From: J005 sp964613235
GTDB lineage: Bacteria; Pseudomonadota; Zetaproteobacteria; Mariprofundales; Mariprofundaceae
Assembly: GCA_964613235.1 (NCBI GenBank)
Contig: CAZTGM010000027.1
Coordinates: forward strand, 1 to 23,666
Length of the DNA: 23,666 nt
Direction: 5' to 3'
Both the position numbers and the translations under genes were made by a program. Each line of letters begins with the position of its first letter. Within the stretch, counting starts at the first letter, position 1. Under the pieces are notes generated by a model. The model did not search any database. It worked only from the letters and a program-made list of their open reading frames with translations, and was not told the origin of the DNA. Shown piece by piece: positions 17,590-23,666 of this stretch.

Positions 17590-18948
17590 ATGATGCAGTC
17601 CAAATCCGCATTATCGACGCACCGCTTGCCTGTCGTGGCCATTGTCGGGCGTCCTAATGTTGGCAAATCGACATTGTTCAACCGTCTGGTTGGCAGGCGC
17701 AAGGCCATTGTCGGTGATCGCCCCGGCGTGACCGTGGATCGTCTGGAAACAGAATGCCGTATTGGTGAACGTTCCCTGATCCTTGTCGATACCGGCGGTA
17801 TCGGAGAATCCGCACATCATGATATGCAACCTGCCATCGACAGTCAGGTAGAAGCTGCGCTGGCGATTGCCGATATGGTGTTGTTTGTCGTTGATGGTCA
17901 GACCGGCATGACGCCAGTGGACCAGACCATTGCGGATCAGCTCAGGCGCCATTCCCTGCCGGTGGTGCTGGTGGTCAACAAGGCCGAGCGGGAAGATGTG
18001 GCCAATGATTTTTATCCTCTGGGCATGGGCGATCCCTGGCCGGTATCAGCTATGCACGGGCAGGGGCTACGTGCTTTTCGCCAGCATCTGGAAGCGCAAT
18101 TGCCTGAACTGGAAATCGAGCAGCTGGATGGCGAACCGCTGGCCAATATTGCCGTTATCGGACGCCCCAATGTGGGCAAATCTACGCTGATCAATGCCTG
18201 GCTGGGACGAGACCGCATGGTGGTCAGTCCCATTGCCGGCACAACGCGGGATGCCATTGATACGTTATTACCCTATGGCGATGGTCTGGTGCGCCTGGTG
18301 GATACGGCCGGCCAGCGTCGGCATGGACGTATCAGCGATGTGATCGAGTTTGTGGCACGCGTGAAGGCTGTGCAGGCATTTCGGCGTTCGGATACGGCTG
18401 TGATGTTGCTGGATGGCAGTGAGGGTGTGACCGATCAGGATATGCGCTTGATGCATCTGGCACTGGATGAAGGCTGTACGCTGATTGTGGCGGTCAACAA
18501 GCTGGATCTTCTCGACGAGGAAGCATGGAAACATTTTGCCAATCGTCTTGATTTCCGTATGCGCGGCATGTCCGATATTCCGGTCTTTCGTATTACGGCG
18601 AAAACCGGCAAGGGCGTGCGTCGCTTGCTTTCCGAGGCCGTACGCGCGGCGAAGCGCAATCGCTTTCAGGTCGGTACCGGTGAACTGAACCGCTGGTTGC
18701 AGGCCGCGCAGGAGGCGCAATATGCGCCCAGCGCGGATGGTGCCATTATCAAGCTGAAATATGTCTCGCAGGTAGCGACATCACCACCGACACTGAAGCT
18801 GTTCTGCAACCGTCCCAAGGGGATCAAGGATAGCTACAAGCGTTATCTGGAGCAGTCTTTCCGACGCACGTTTCGCTTGCCGGGTACCCCCATACGACTG
18901 ATTTTTTCTTCCAGCAAGAACCCCTATACGGATGGCGGAAGGTCATAA
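17590..18948 (+). CDS. der: Der (EngA), double-GTPase ribosome biogenesis factor
   Basis: Der assists maturation of the 50S ribosomal subunit. Two tandem GTPase domains are clear: the first P-loop GRPNVGKST at residues 20-28 with DTGGI and NKAE, the second GRPNVGKST at about 191-199 with DTAGQ and NKLD, followed by the C-terminal KH-like domain (TLKLFCNRPKGIKDSYKRYLEQSFR). The open frame extends to 17533 inside bamB; I place the start at ATG 17590 (or the adjacent ATG 17593), 7 bases past bamB, giving 452 residues versus 490 in E. coli. The first domain has NKAE instead of the usual NKxD, a conservative change. Confidence 0.95.
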   Translation: MMQSKSALSTHRLPVVAIVGRPNVGKSTLFNRLVGRRKAIVGDRPGVTVDRLETECRIGERSLILVDTGGIGESAHHDMQPAIDSQVEAALAIADMVLFVVDGQTGMTPVDQTIADQLRRHSLPVVLVVNKAEREDVANDFYPLGMGDPWPVSAMHGQGLRAFRQHLEAQLPELEIEQLDGEPLANIAVIGRPNVGKSTLINAWLGRDRMVVSPIAGTTRDAIDTLLPYGDGLVRLVDTAGQRRHGRISDVIEFVARVKAVQAFRRSDTAVMLLDGSEGVTDQDMRLMHLALDEGCTLIVAVNKLDLLDEEAWKHFANRLDFRMRGMSDIPVFRITAKTGKGVRRLLSEAVRAAKRNRFQVGTGELNRWLQAAQEAQYAPSADGAIIKLKYVSQVATSPPTLKLFCNRPKGIKDSYKRYLEQSFRRTFRLPGTPIRLIFSSSKNPYTDGGRS

Positions 18949-18950
18949 GC

Positions 18951-19391
18951 ATGCGCTGTTTCGAGGAAACACGCGATATTGCCGTTTCCGCCGGACGCAT
19001 GTTCGATGTGGTTATGGATATCGAGGCCTATCCGGATTTTCTGCCATGGGTGGCAGGTGCGCGCGTGCTGACGCAGCATGAAGGCGAGCTTACCGCCGAA
19101 TTGACGGCGGACCTGGGTGGAAAACAATATAAGTTTCGCACGATTGACCGTTTTGTGCATGGCAAGATCGTCGAGATACGCCTGCTGGAAGGGCCGTTCC
19201 GCTTTCTTGAAAGCCTGTGGACGTTCGAGTCCATGAGCGATGATTGCTGCCGGGTACATTTTTCAATCGAGTTCGAATTCAAAAACATGATGCTGGATCT
19301 TGTGGCCAGCCCGTTGTTTGCGTCCGCCTGCAAGAGCATGGTGCATGCCTTTGAAAAGCGTGCGCTGGCGATCTGGAGTCATGAGTTGTGA
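18951..19391 (+). CDS. ratA: RatA/Coq10-type START-domain protein
   Basis: A 146-residue polyketide cyclase/START-fold protein of the Coq10/RatA group. The N-terminus (RDIAVSAGRMFDVVMDIEAYPDFLPWVAGARVL) and the ending LVASPLFASACKSMVHAFEKRA are diagnostic. E. coli RatA was reported to hinder 70S ribosome assembly, whereas Coq10 homologues bind ubiquinone; with coq7 about 13 kb away either reading is possible. A GGAAGG site precedes the ATG by about 10 bases within the der end, 2 bases after der. The last bases overlap ratB (GTGA). Confidence 0.9.
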   Translation: MRCFEETRDIAVSAGRMFDVVMDIEAYPDFLPWVAGARVLTQHEGELTAELTADLGGKQYKFRTIDRFVHGKIVEIRLLEGPFRFLESLWTFESMSDDCCRVHFSIEFEFKNMMLDLVASPLFASACKSMVHAFEKRALAIWSHEL

Positions 19392-19723
19392 ATGTATCGA
19401 TTGTTTATGCACTGCCGCATCGGCAGTTTATTGAAACGCTGGATGTACCTGAAGGAACAACCGTGGAGCAGCTGATTCATATGAGCGGTTTCCTCGAACA
19501 ACATCCCGAAATCGATCTGACAAAGAACAAGGTCGGCATTTTCGCCAAGCTGGTCAAACTCTCACAGGAATTGCAGGAAGGGGACCGGGTGGAGATTTAC
19601 CGGCCGCTGCCAAGAAAGCCGCGAGATGCCCATGCCGTGGATGACAAGAAAGCCCGCATCCGTGCGCGCAAGGATGCCCGCAAAAAGGATACGCCGGCAA
19701 CAGAGGACAAGGCCGGGGAATAG
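19388..19723 (+). CDS. ratB: RatB/RnfH-family ubiquitin-like protein
   Basis: A 111-residue RnfH/RatB (UPF0125) protein. The beta-grasp start VSIVYALPHRQFIETLDVPEGTTVEQLI, the central FLEQHPEIDLTKNKVGIFAKLVKL and the GDRVEIYRPLPRKPRDAH ending are family hallmarks; a basic, charged tail follows. It begins with GTG at 19388, overlapping the ratA stop by 4 bases, so the two are coupled. Function is poorly known; in E. coli and related bacteria it is the partner gene of ratA. It converges on msrB with 7 bases between the stops. Confidence 0.9.
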   Translation: MNVSIVYALPHRQFIETLDVPEGTTVEQLIHMSGFLEQHPEIDLTKNKVGIFAKLVKLSQELQEGDRVEIYRPLPRKPRDAHAVDDKKARIRARKDARKKDTPATEDKAGE

Positions 19724-19730
19724 GGCGGTG

Positions 19731-20261
19731 TTATTCGCCTGCTTGCCTGAAAAGATGCAGGAACTGTTTGTAGCCTTCCGCTTCCAGGCGATCGGCCGGG
19801 ATAAAACGCAGGGCGGCTGAATTGATGCAATAGCGCAGGCCGGTTGGCGCCGGGCCATCCGGGAACACATGACCCAGATGCGAATCAGCATGTTTGCTGC
19901 GCACTTCCGTGCGTGTACGGAATAGCCCCCGGTCTTCCTTTTCTACGATGTTTTCCGCTACCAGTGGTTGCGTGAAGCTCGGCCAGCCGGTACCGGATTC
20001 GAAGTTGTCTGTGGATGCAAATAGCGGCTCACCGGACACGATGTCCACATAGATGCCAGCTTCGTGGTTATCCCAGTAAGCATTGCGGAACGGACGCTCG
20101 GTGCCGTTCTTCTGGGTCACTTCATATTGCAATGGCGTTAGTGATTCCTGCAATGCCTGTGCAGAAGGCTTTTGCCAATGATCGTTCATATCACCTCCGA
20201 TGGCTATCATCGATAATCCGAGCATCATGCCGGGCAACAGTATCCATCGCATCAGTTTCAT
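19731..20261 (-). CDS. msrB: Exported single-cysteine MsrB, peptide-methionine (R)-S-oxide reductase
   Basis: MsrB reduces methionine-R-sulfoxide in proteins. The 176-residue product has the family core: NHEAGIYVDIVSGEPLF, FESGTGWPSFTQP, RTEVRSKHADSHLGHVFPDGP and the catalytic block LRYCINSAALRFIP, with Cys145. Cys145 is the only cysteine, so neither the zinc-binding CxxC pairs nor a resolving cysteine are present. An N-terminal hydrophobic segment (residues 4-22, WILLPGMMLGLSMIAIGG) suggests a Sec signal or membrane anchor, placing it in the periplasm. The second ATG (codon 4, from 20252) may be the real start. A TATACT element lies just before the first ATG. No msrA is adjacent. Confidence 0.9.
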   Translation of the reverse strand: MKLMRWILLPGMMLGLSMIAIGGDMNDHWQKPSAQALQESLTPLQYEVTQKNGTERPFRNAYWDNHEAGIYVDIVSGEPLFASTDNFESGTGWPSFTQPLVAENIVEKEDRGLFRTRTEVRSKHADSHLGHVFPDGPAPTGLRYCINSAALRFIPADRLEAEGYKQFLHLFRQAGE

Positions 20262-20317
20262 CCGCCCAGTATAGGGCGATCGGATGAAGCAAACATGAAA
20301 TCCTCCTAGTCGTCTTG

Positions 20318-20326
20318 TGCTATTAT
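20318..20326 (+). promoter_or_regulatory. Possible extended -10 promoter element before the RHS fragment
   Basis: TGCTATTAT matches an extended -10 (TGnTATAAT) with one mismatch and lies 13 bases before the first ATG of the RHS-like frame. No good -35 was seen. A GGAA follows and could act as a ribosome site. It may belong to the old transposase-like start rather than to the RHS gene. Confidence 0.3.
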
Positions 20327-20339
20327 TGGAATTTGTCAG

Positions 20340-20384
20340 ATGGGGAAACCCTTACGAATCGTTTCTCGAAGCAATATATCCAGT
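20340..20384 (+). mobile_element. Possible remnant of a REP-associated (RAYT/Y1) transposase start
   Basis: The first residues of the RHS-like frame, MGKPLRI followed by VSRSN, do not look like RHS. They resemble the usual N-terminus of RAYT/Y1 transposases (M-x-R/K-P-L-R-I ... H-V-x-S-R-G/S-N) with about eight residues missing between the two halves. If so, the RHS fragment was joined to a decayed transposase start. Confidence 0.3.
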
Positions 20385-21857
20385 GGAGACCGGGCTTTGA
20401 CGAGCGGTGCAGGCCGTAGCATCACCTGGACGAGTTTCAACAAGCCATCGGGCATCAGCACGGCAAACGGCTATACGGGCTTTTCCTACGATGCGAACCA
20501 CAACCGGGTGCTGAAGACGACGCCGATGAGCACAACGGTGTACGTCGGCAAGGTGTATGAGCAGACGACGCTGAACGGCATCGTCAAGGATGTGAGCCAT
20601 ATTTATGCTGGCAACAGGCTGGTGGCGAGCATTGAGGCTGTGGCAGGTATTTCCACGATCAAATACATGCACGGCGACCATCTGGGCAGCATCAGCGTGA
20701 TCACCGATGCCAATGGCGCAGTGCTTGAAAGGCTGAGGTTTGATGTATTCGGTGCGCCGGTCGATCCGGCCACGGGCGCAGCCCTGGCGGGTTTTGGCGC
20801 AACCAACACGAATCGCGGCTACACGGGTCATGAAATGGATGCCTCCACCGGACTGGTTAACATGAACGCCCGCCTCTACGACCCGGTGCTGGGCAGGTTT
20901 ATCAGTGCGGATACGGTGGTTCCGGCTGCAGGCAATATGCAGGCGTATAACCGCTATGCCTATGTGCTGAATAATCCGCTGGCATATACTGATCCGACTG
21001 GGCATAGCTGGTGGACGAACTTTAGAGACAGTTTTCTGAAGCCAGTACTGACCATAGCAGTCGCTGTGGCTGTGTATTATCTTGCCCCTCCTTTGGGCGC
21101 GTATGTTGCGTCGGCAGTAGGGGCAACCGGTACTGCGGCGTCGGTTATCAGTGGTGCAGTTGTCGGTGCTGCATCTGGTTTTGCAGCGGGGGCGACGGGT
21201 GCAGCCTTGTATGGAGGAAGTTTGGGCGATATGTGGAGTGCCGGATTGAAGGGTGCTGGCGCCGGTGCAATCATGGGCGGTGTGGGCGGCTATTATGGTG
21301 ATGCTTGGAGCCTTGGCCGGGTGGGTGTGACCAGTATCGCCGGGGGCTTTGCCGCCAAGAGTGTGGGCGGGAGCTACAACAATGGATTTAAACTTTCCCT
21401 TGCTCTTTCAGTGCTAGCTTATAGTGCGGATGCCATGAGAACCGCGATGGTAAAGCAATCCAGGTTGAATCCAAATAATATTGGAGCAAAAAGCGTAGGC
21501 TTTAAGGGCGATGGAAATAAAATTGGTGGAACAAGGGCTCTTGAAGGTCAAAAGGCCTTCACTGGAACTCCAGGCACACTTGGAGGTTATCAAGGTCAAC
21601 AGGGAATGTTTTTTGGTAAACCATATGCTCCAGGAAGTTGGCAAGATTATCTTGTTGAAGCATACGCAGGTCCACACGATTATTTGAATAGCTTTATGTA
21701 TAATGCCAATGGTAACTTGGCTACAACATGGCAAACAGGGTTTCTTGGGGCGGCAGGAGATGCCATAAGTTATGCTAATGTCATTCCGGCTACCCCTTTC
21801 GTTTTCGCATCAGTAGTGCCTCAATCCACGCTCGCATATTTGTATGGTGATTTATGA
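20340..21857 (+). CDS. Headless RHS protein: RHS core terminus plus variable C-terminal tip CT1
   Basis: A 505-residue fragment of an RHS/YD-repeat polymorphic toxin. From about residue 20 it shows the end of the repeat shell (SYDANHNRVLKT, YMHGDHLGSISVITDANG, RLRFDVFG), the RHS-associated core (GYTGHEMDASTGLVNMNARLYDP, GRFISADTVVP, NRYAYVLNNPLAYTDPTG to residue 221), where the shell is normally cleaved. The variable tip follows: a Gly/Ala-rich hydrophobic region (232-325), a linker (327-351) shared with CT2, and a C-terminal domain with AGPHDYLNS (443-451) and hydrophobic VIPATPFVFASVVP. The tip matches no nuclease or deaminase motif I know. The N-terminal shell and any secretion or PAAR domain are missing. 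Composition becomes visibly AT-richer after about 21400. It overlaps the next gene by ATGA. Confidence 0.85.
   Translation: MGKPLRIVSRSNISSGDRALTSGAGRSITWTSFNKPSGISTANGYTGFSYDANHNRVLKTTPMSTTVYVGKVYEQTTLNGIVKDVSHIYAGNRLVASIEAVAGISTIKYMHGDHLGSISVITDANGAVLERLRFDVFGAPVDPATGAALAGFGATNTNRGYTGHEMDASTGLVNMNARLYDPVLGRFISADTVVPAAGNMQAYNRYAYVLNNPLAYTDPTGHSWWTNFRDSFLKPVLTIAVAVAVYYLAPPLGAYVASAVGATGTAASVISGAVVGAASGFAAGATGAALYGGSLGDMWSAGLKGAGAGAIMGGVGGYYGDAWSLGRVGVTSIAGGFAAKSVGGSYNNGFKLSLALSVLAYSADAMRTAMVKQSRLNPNNIGAKSVGFKGDGNKIGGTRALEGQKAFTGTPGTLGGYQGQQGMFFGKPYAPGSWQDYLVEAYAGPHDYLNSFMYNANGNLATTWQTGFLGAAGDAISYANVIPATPFVFASVVPQSTLAYLYGDL
21318..21392 (+). repeat. Copy 1 of the linker shared by CT1 and CT2
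   Basis: These 75 bases encode RVGVTSIAGGFAAKSVGGSY and a few more residues; positions 22180-22254 encode a near-identical segment in CT2 (RVGVPSIAGGFAAKSAGGSF...). Such conserved linkers just before the toxin domain are where RHS tip cassettes recombine. Confidence 0.75.
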
Positions 21858-22180
21858 TTTTAAGATTATGTATTATTATGCTTTTTTTGTCAGTTACTGG
21901 TTGTGCGTATGATAAACATGAAGTTTTTCAATATTATGTACAAGGTACAATGGGGAAATCTATAGATTTATGGGGGACTAAAATCGGGGAAGGAGGCTAT
22001 GGTCCACCAGGGCTTCTTGAGATTCAGACAGTAAATGCCAATACGATAAAGTATATCTATGGAAAAGGAAGTATGTGCAAATGGTTTTTTCTGGTAAAGA
22101 AAGAAACGGGAATAATTACAGGGTGGGGTTATCATAGCAGCCCAGAAAAGTGTGTGTTGTCAGTTGGCGCACCAAAATGA
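21854..22180 (+). CDS. Small lipoprotein, candidate immunity protein for CT1
   Basis: A 108-residue protein with a type II signal: hydrophobic start and lipobox VTGC, acylated Cys17. The mature part is small, has two further cysteines (Cys75 in SMCKWFF and Cys100 in SPEKC) that could form a disulfide in the periplasm, and a KKETGIITGWGYHS strand pair between them. No named family is recognised with confidence. It starts inside the stop of the RHS/CT1 gene (ATGA 21854-21857) and is clearly AT-rich. Position directly after a polymorphic-toxin tip makes immunity the likely role; a lipoprotein location implies the toxin acts in the periplasm or on a membrane. Orphan lipoprotein is the alternative. 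Confidence 0.7.
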   Translation: MILRLCIIMLFLSVTGCAYDKHEVFQYYVQGTMGKSIDLWGTKIGEGGYGPPGLLEIQTVNANTIKYIYGKGSMCKWFFLVKKETGIITGWGYHSSPEKCVLSVGAPK

Positions 22181-22719
22181 GAGTGGGAGTTCCGAGTATT
22201 GCAGGAGGCTTTGCCGCCAAAAGCGCGGGGGGTAGTTTTAATCAGGGGTTCAAGATTGCCTTGGCTACTTCAATGATTCGGCTTGGTTGGGAGAAGACGC
22301 GAACAATCACGAATAATTTGAAGATGAAGTCATTAACGCTGAGTGGTAAGGAAGCAAAATATAATCGGTGGGGTGAACTACTGACTGACGGGTCGCGAGG
22401 GGTAAGACCAGGCACAACCGGGATTAGAAGTGTCTTTGGAAAGATGACGATGTCTATGGAGGGTTCTGGCCAACATTTTTATTCTGAGAATTCGTGGCTT
22501 GGCCGTTTTGTGAACTGGACATCCAAGACCCATGATTTTATGAATTCAGGTGGATACAACTGGGATACAGGATTTGTAGCCAACTCTAATAGTGTGTTGT
22601 ACGGGTCACTGTACGATGTGTGGAGCTTTTCTGGCATGTTGCCTGCGGCTGCGTTCACGGGCGTGGCAATGACAGCCCCAATTTCGGTGCCTGTCTACGA
22701 TGCGGCGATACGGCCATGA
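22177..22719 (+). CDS. Orphan RHS C-terminal tip CT2 (headless toxin cassette)
   Basis: A 180-residue frame with no RHS core: residues 2-26 repeat the CT1 linker (VGVPSIAGGFAAKSAGG), followed by a distinct domain. It contains RWGELLTDGSRGVRPGTTGIRSVFGKM, WLGRFVNWTSKTHDFMNSGGYN with His-Asp at 119-120, and the hydrophobic ending SLYDVWSFSGMLPAAAFTGVAM. The HD-x-x-N-S block and the hydrophobic ending align with those of CT1 (HDYLNS...ATPFVFASV), so the two tips are paralogous. ATG 22177 overlaps the lipoprotein 1 stop (ATGA); the frame is also open from a GTG at 22150. It lacks any delivery module, so it is probably a displaced cassette kept as a recombination reservoir. Its stop overlaps lipoprotein 2. 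Confidence 0.75.
   Translation: MRVGVPSIAGGFAAKSAGGSFNQGFKIALATSMIRLGWEKTRTITNNLKMKSLTLSGKEAKYNRWGELLTDGSRGVRPGTTGIRSVFGKMTMSMEGSGQHFYSENSWLGRFVNWTSKTHDFMNSGGYNWDTGFVANSNSVLYGSLYDVWSFSGMLPAAAFTGVAMTAPISVPVYDAAIRP
22180..22254 (+). repeat. Copy 2 of the linker shared by CT1 and CT2
   Basis: Second copy of the segment at 21318-21392, with several silent and a few amino-acid differences, marking the beginning of the displaced CT2 cassette. Confidence 0.75.
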
Positions 22720-23072
22720 CTAGAAAAAGAGTCTCAGCAATCACAGGTGCCATAATATTTTTGCAATTATTTGCTGGGTGCGCTGCATCAAGTTCTCAGC
22801 TTTACAGTACATGGAGTTTATCTAAAGGAATTACAAAGAACAAAGCTGGTGAATTAGTTCCTGCAACCGTATTTGATATGATGGTCGGCACAGGATTATT
22901 GAACATAGATCCCAATCGACCTGATTGGGGAAAGATTTATCAGCGAGTCCAAGACATCTTAGATCACGAGGATAGGTATCATTTTTGCCCCAATGGTTAC
23001 AAGATTGTTCCTGATTCGATTGGGTTTGAAAGGCATGGAACTTATGTAATGGTAGCTGTTATTTGCAAATGA
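22716..23072 (+). CDS. Small lipoprotein, candidate immunity protein for CT2
   Basis: A 118-residue protein with a basic N-terminus (MTRKR), a hydrophobic segment and lipobox FAGC (acylated Cys22). Two later cysteines, Cys91 (HFCPNGYK) and Cys117 (VAVICK), could pair in the periplasm. It is not obviously related in sequence to the first lipoprotein, as expected if each protects against its own toxin tip. The gene begins inside the CT2 stop (ATGA 22716-22719). The frame is open upstream to 22620, but that is within CT2 and lacks the signal. Role as immunity protein is inferred from position; no family name can be given. Confidence 0.7.
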   Translation: MTRKRVSAITGAIIFLQLFAGCAASSSQLYSTWSLSKGITKNKAGELVPATVFDMMVGTGLLNIDPNRPDWGKIYQRVQDILDHEDRYHFCPNGYKIVPDSIGFERHGTYVMVAVICK

Positions 23073-23149
23073 AAGAGGATGTAAATTTTACTGTGTAAAT
23101 TGCCAACTCAGATTTTCTCCGGCATGCGACCCGGGAATTCGATCATAGA

Positions 23150-23168
23150 ATTACGGTGACAGTTTACT
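23150..23168. mobile_element. Short RAYT/REP-like trace
   Basis: ATTACGGTGACAGTTTACT lies in the gap between lipoprotein 2 and CT3, 78 bases after the lipoprotein stop. I recall close variants of this string flanking Y1/RAYT transposase genes in other proteobacteria; this is from memory and not checked. No transposase frame accompanies it. Confidence 0.3.
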
Positions 23169-23217
23169 AAATACACTATTTATGCCAATAGGCAGTCAAG
23201 CTTTTTGCTTCGTTAGT

Positions 23218-23236
23218 TGTGCCACTTAGTGGCACA
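23218..23236. repeat. Perfect inverted repeat at the start of CT3
   Basis: TGTGCCAC (23218-23225) and GTGGCACA (23229-23236) flank a TTA centre. The palindrome coincides with the first codons of the CT3 frame. It could be a recombination or protein-binding site, or form a hairpin hiding the GTG start; nothing in the window decides this. Confidence 0.5.
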
Positions 23237-23617
23237 GGGTTCTTGAGTGCCGGGTTAACCAAATTTGCAGGAGGCATAGGTGGTGGTAAGTTTGGCATTA
23301 CTGGCAAAGGGTTTGGTGCAATGTTTGGCAGAGTAACTGTTGCAGGTGTCATTGGCGGAGTTGCTGCCCGCATTTCTGGCGGCAGGTTCTGGAGTGGATT
23401 CCAGACCGGCGCATTCCAGCGGCTCTTCAATGATGAATCGCATGGGGATGGGTATTTTGTGAGGGCAATGAACTCAGCAAAAGATTTTATAAGCAAAGTG
23501 GTTTTATATATTCAAAACAATGTAGGTGTTACAGTCTCAGGCAAAGCACTTCTTGGTGTTGGAGCAGGAGCTAGTGCACGTTTCACCTCGTCATCTACCA
23601 AATTGTCAGGTAGCTAG
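23219..23617 (+). CDS. Orphan RHS C-terminal tip CT3, truncated
   Basis: A 132-residue frame starting at GTG 23219; the frame is actually open from 23192, just after a TAG, so it is a headless fragment. Residues 1-70 are a Gly-rich pre-toxin region (GLTKFAGGIGGGKFGITGKGFG, GVIGGVAARISGGRFWSGFQTGAFQRLFNDES), a pattern I recognise from many RHS proteins just before their toxin domain. The remaining about 60 residues (FVRAMNSAKDFISKVVLY..., GKALLGVGAGASARF) end at TAG 23615-23617 without a recognisable toxin domain. No third immunity gene is in the 49 bases that remain in the window. It is unrelated to CT1/CT2 beyond general Gly richness. Confidence 0.65.
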   Translation: MPLSGTGFLSAGLTKFAGGIGGGKFGITGKGFGAMFGRVTVAGVIGGVAARISGGRFWSGFQTGAFQRLFNDESHGDGYFVRAMNSAKDFISKVVLYIQNNVGVTVSGKALLGVGAGASARFTSSSTKLSGS

Positions 23618-23666
23618 ATTCCCCTCAAAAAGTCACAACCCATTGATATATTGAGACAAAGCGATG

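Noticed and set aside
23073..23191. Small gene between lipoprotein 2 and CT3
   Set aside because: All frames are broken by stops within short distances; only the RAYT-like trace is visible.

Overview
The window is bacterial and proteobacterial. It carries a yebC-ruvC-ruvA-ruvB-ybgC-tolQ-tolR-tolA cluster, Coq7 for ubiquinone, the HpnC/HpnD/HpnE squalene enzymes, a YfgM-BamB-Der block and RatA/RatB. This mix fits the Gammaproteobacteria or a neighbouring class such as Zetaproteobacteria or Acidithiobacillia. I cannot name a genus. Composition is moderately GC-rich except at the right end, which is visibly AT-richer.

Bases 1-4825 (minus strand) form one tight operon, most junctions overlapping by 1-4 bases: yebC, Holliday-junction processing (ruvC, ruvA, ruvB), a hotdog thioesterase (ybgC) and the Tol envelope motor (tolQ, tolR and the start of a TolA/TonB-like gene, which leaves the window inside a perfect Lys-Pro hexanucleotide repeat). 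Next comes coq7 (4985-5635), then a 295-bp AT-rich gap with two perfect DnaA boxes plus near-matches (5636-5930), a possible replication origin or DnaA-controlled region. hpnC-hpnD-hpnE (minus, 8964 down to 5931) convert farnesyl diphosphate to squalene. The divergent glycine oxidase gene thiO begins only about 52 bp from hpnC.

From 9017 to 19723 everything is on the plus strand: thiO; carB-greA-DUF4149 membrane protein-AI-2E/PerM-type permease; yfgM-bamB-der-ratA-ratB. carB has no carA beside it. A periplasmic-type MsrB (19731-20261, minus) closes the core part.

From about 20300 to the right edge is an accessory island. It holds a headless RHS fragment with an intact RHS core terminus and a variable C-terminal tip (CT1), a small lipoprotein, a second headless tip (CT2) related to CT1, a second lipoprotein, and a third orphan tip (CT3). 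The first four genes are joined by 4-base ATGA overlaps. This looks like a polymorphic-toxin cassette array with paired lipoprotein immunity candidates. Short traces resembling a REP-associated (RAYT/Y1) transposase lie at its left edge and between lipoprotein 2 and CT3. The toxin tips match no nuclease or other toxin fold I can recognise and are the most novel content here.

No rRNA, tRNA, CRISPR array or intact insertion sequence was seen. No gene-free stretch exceeds 300 bases.
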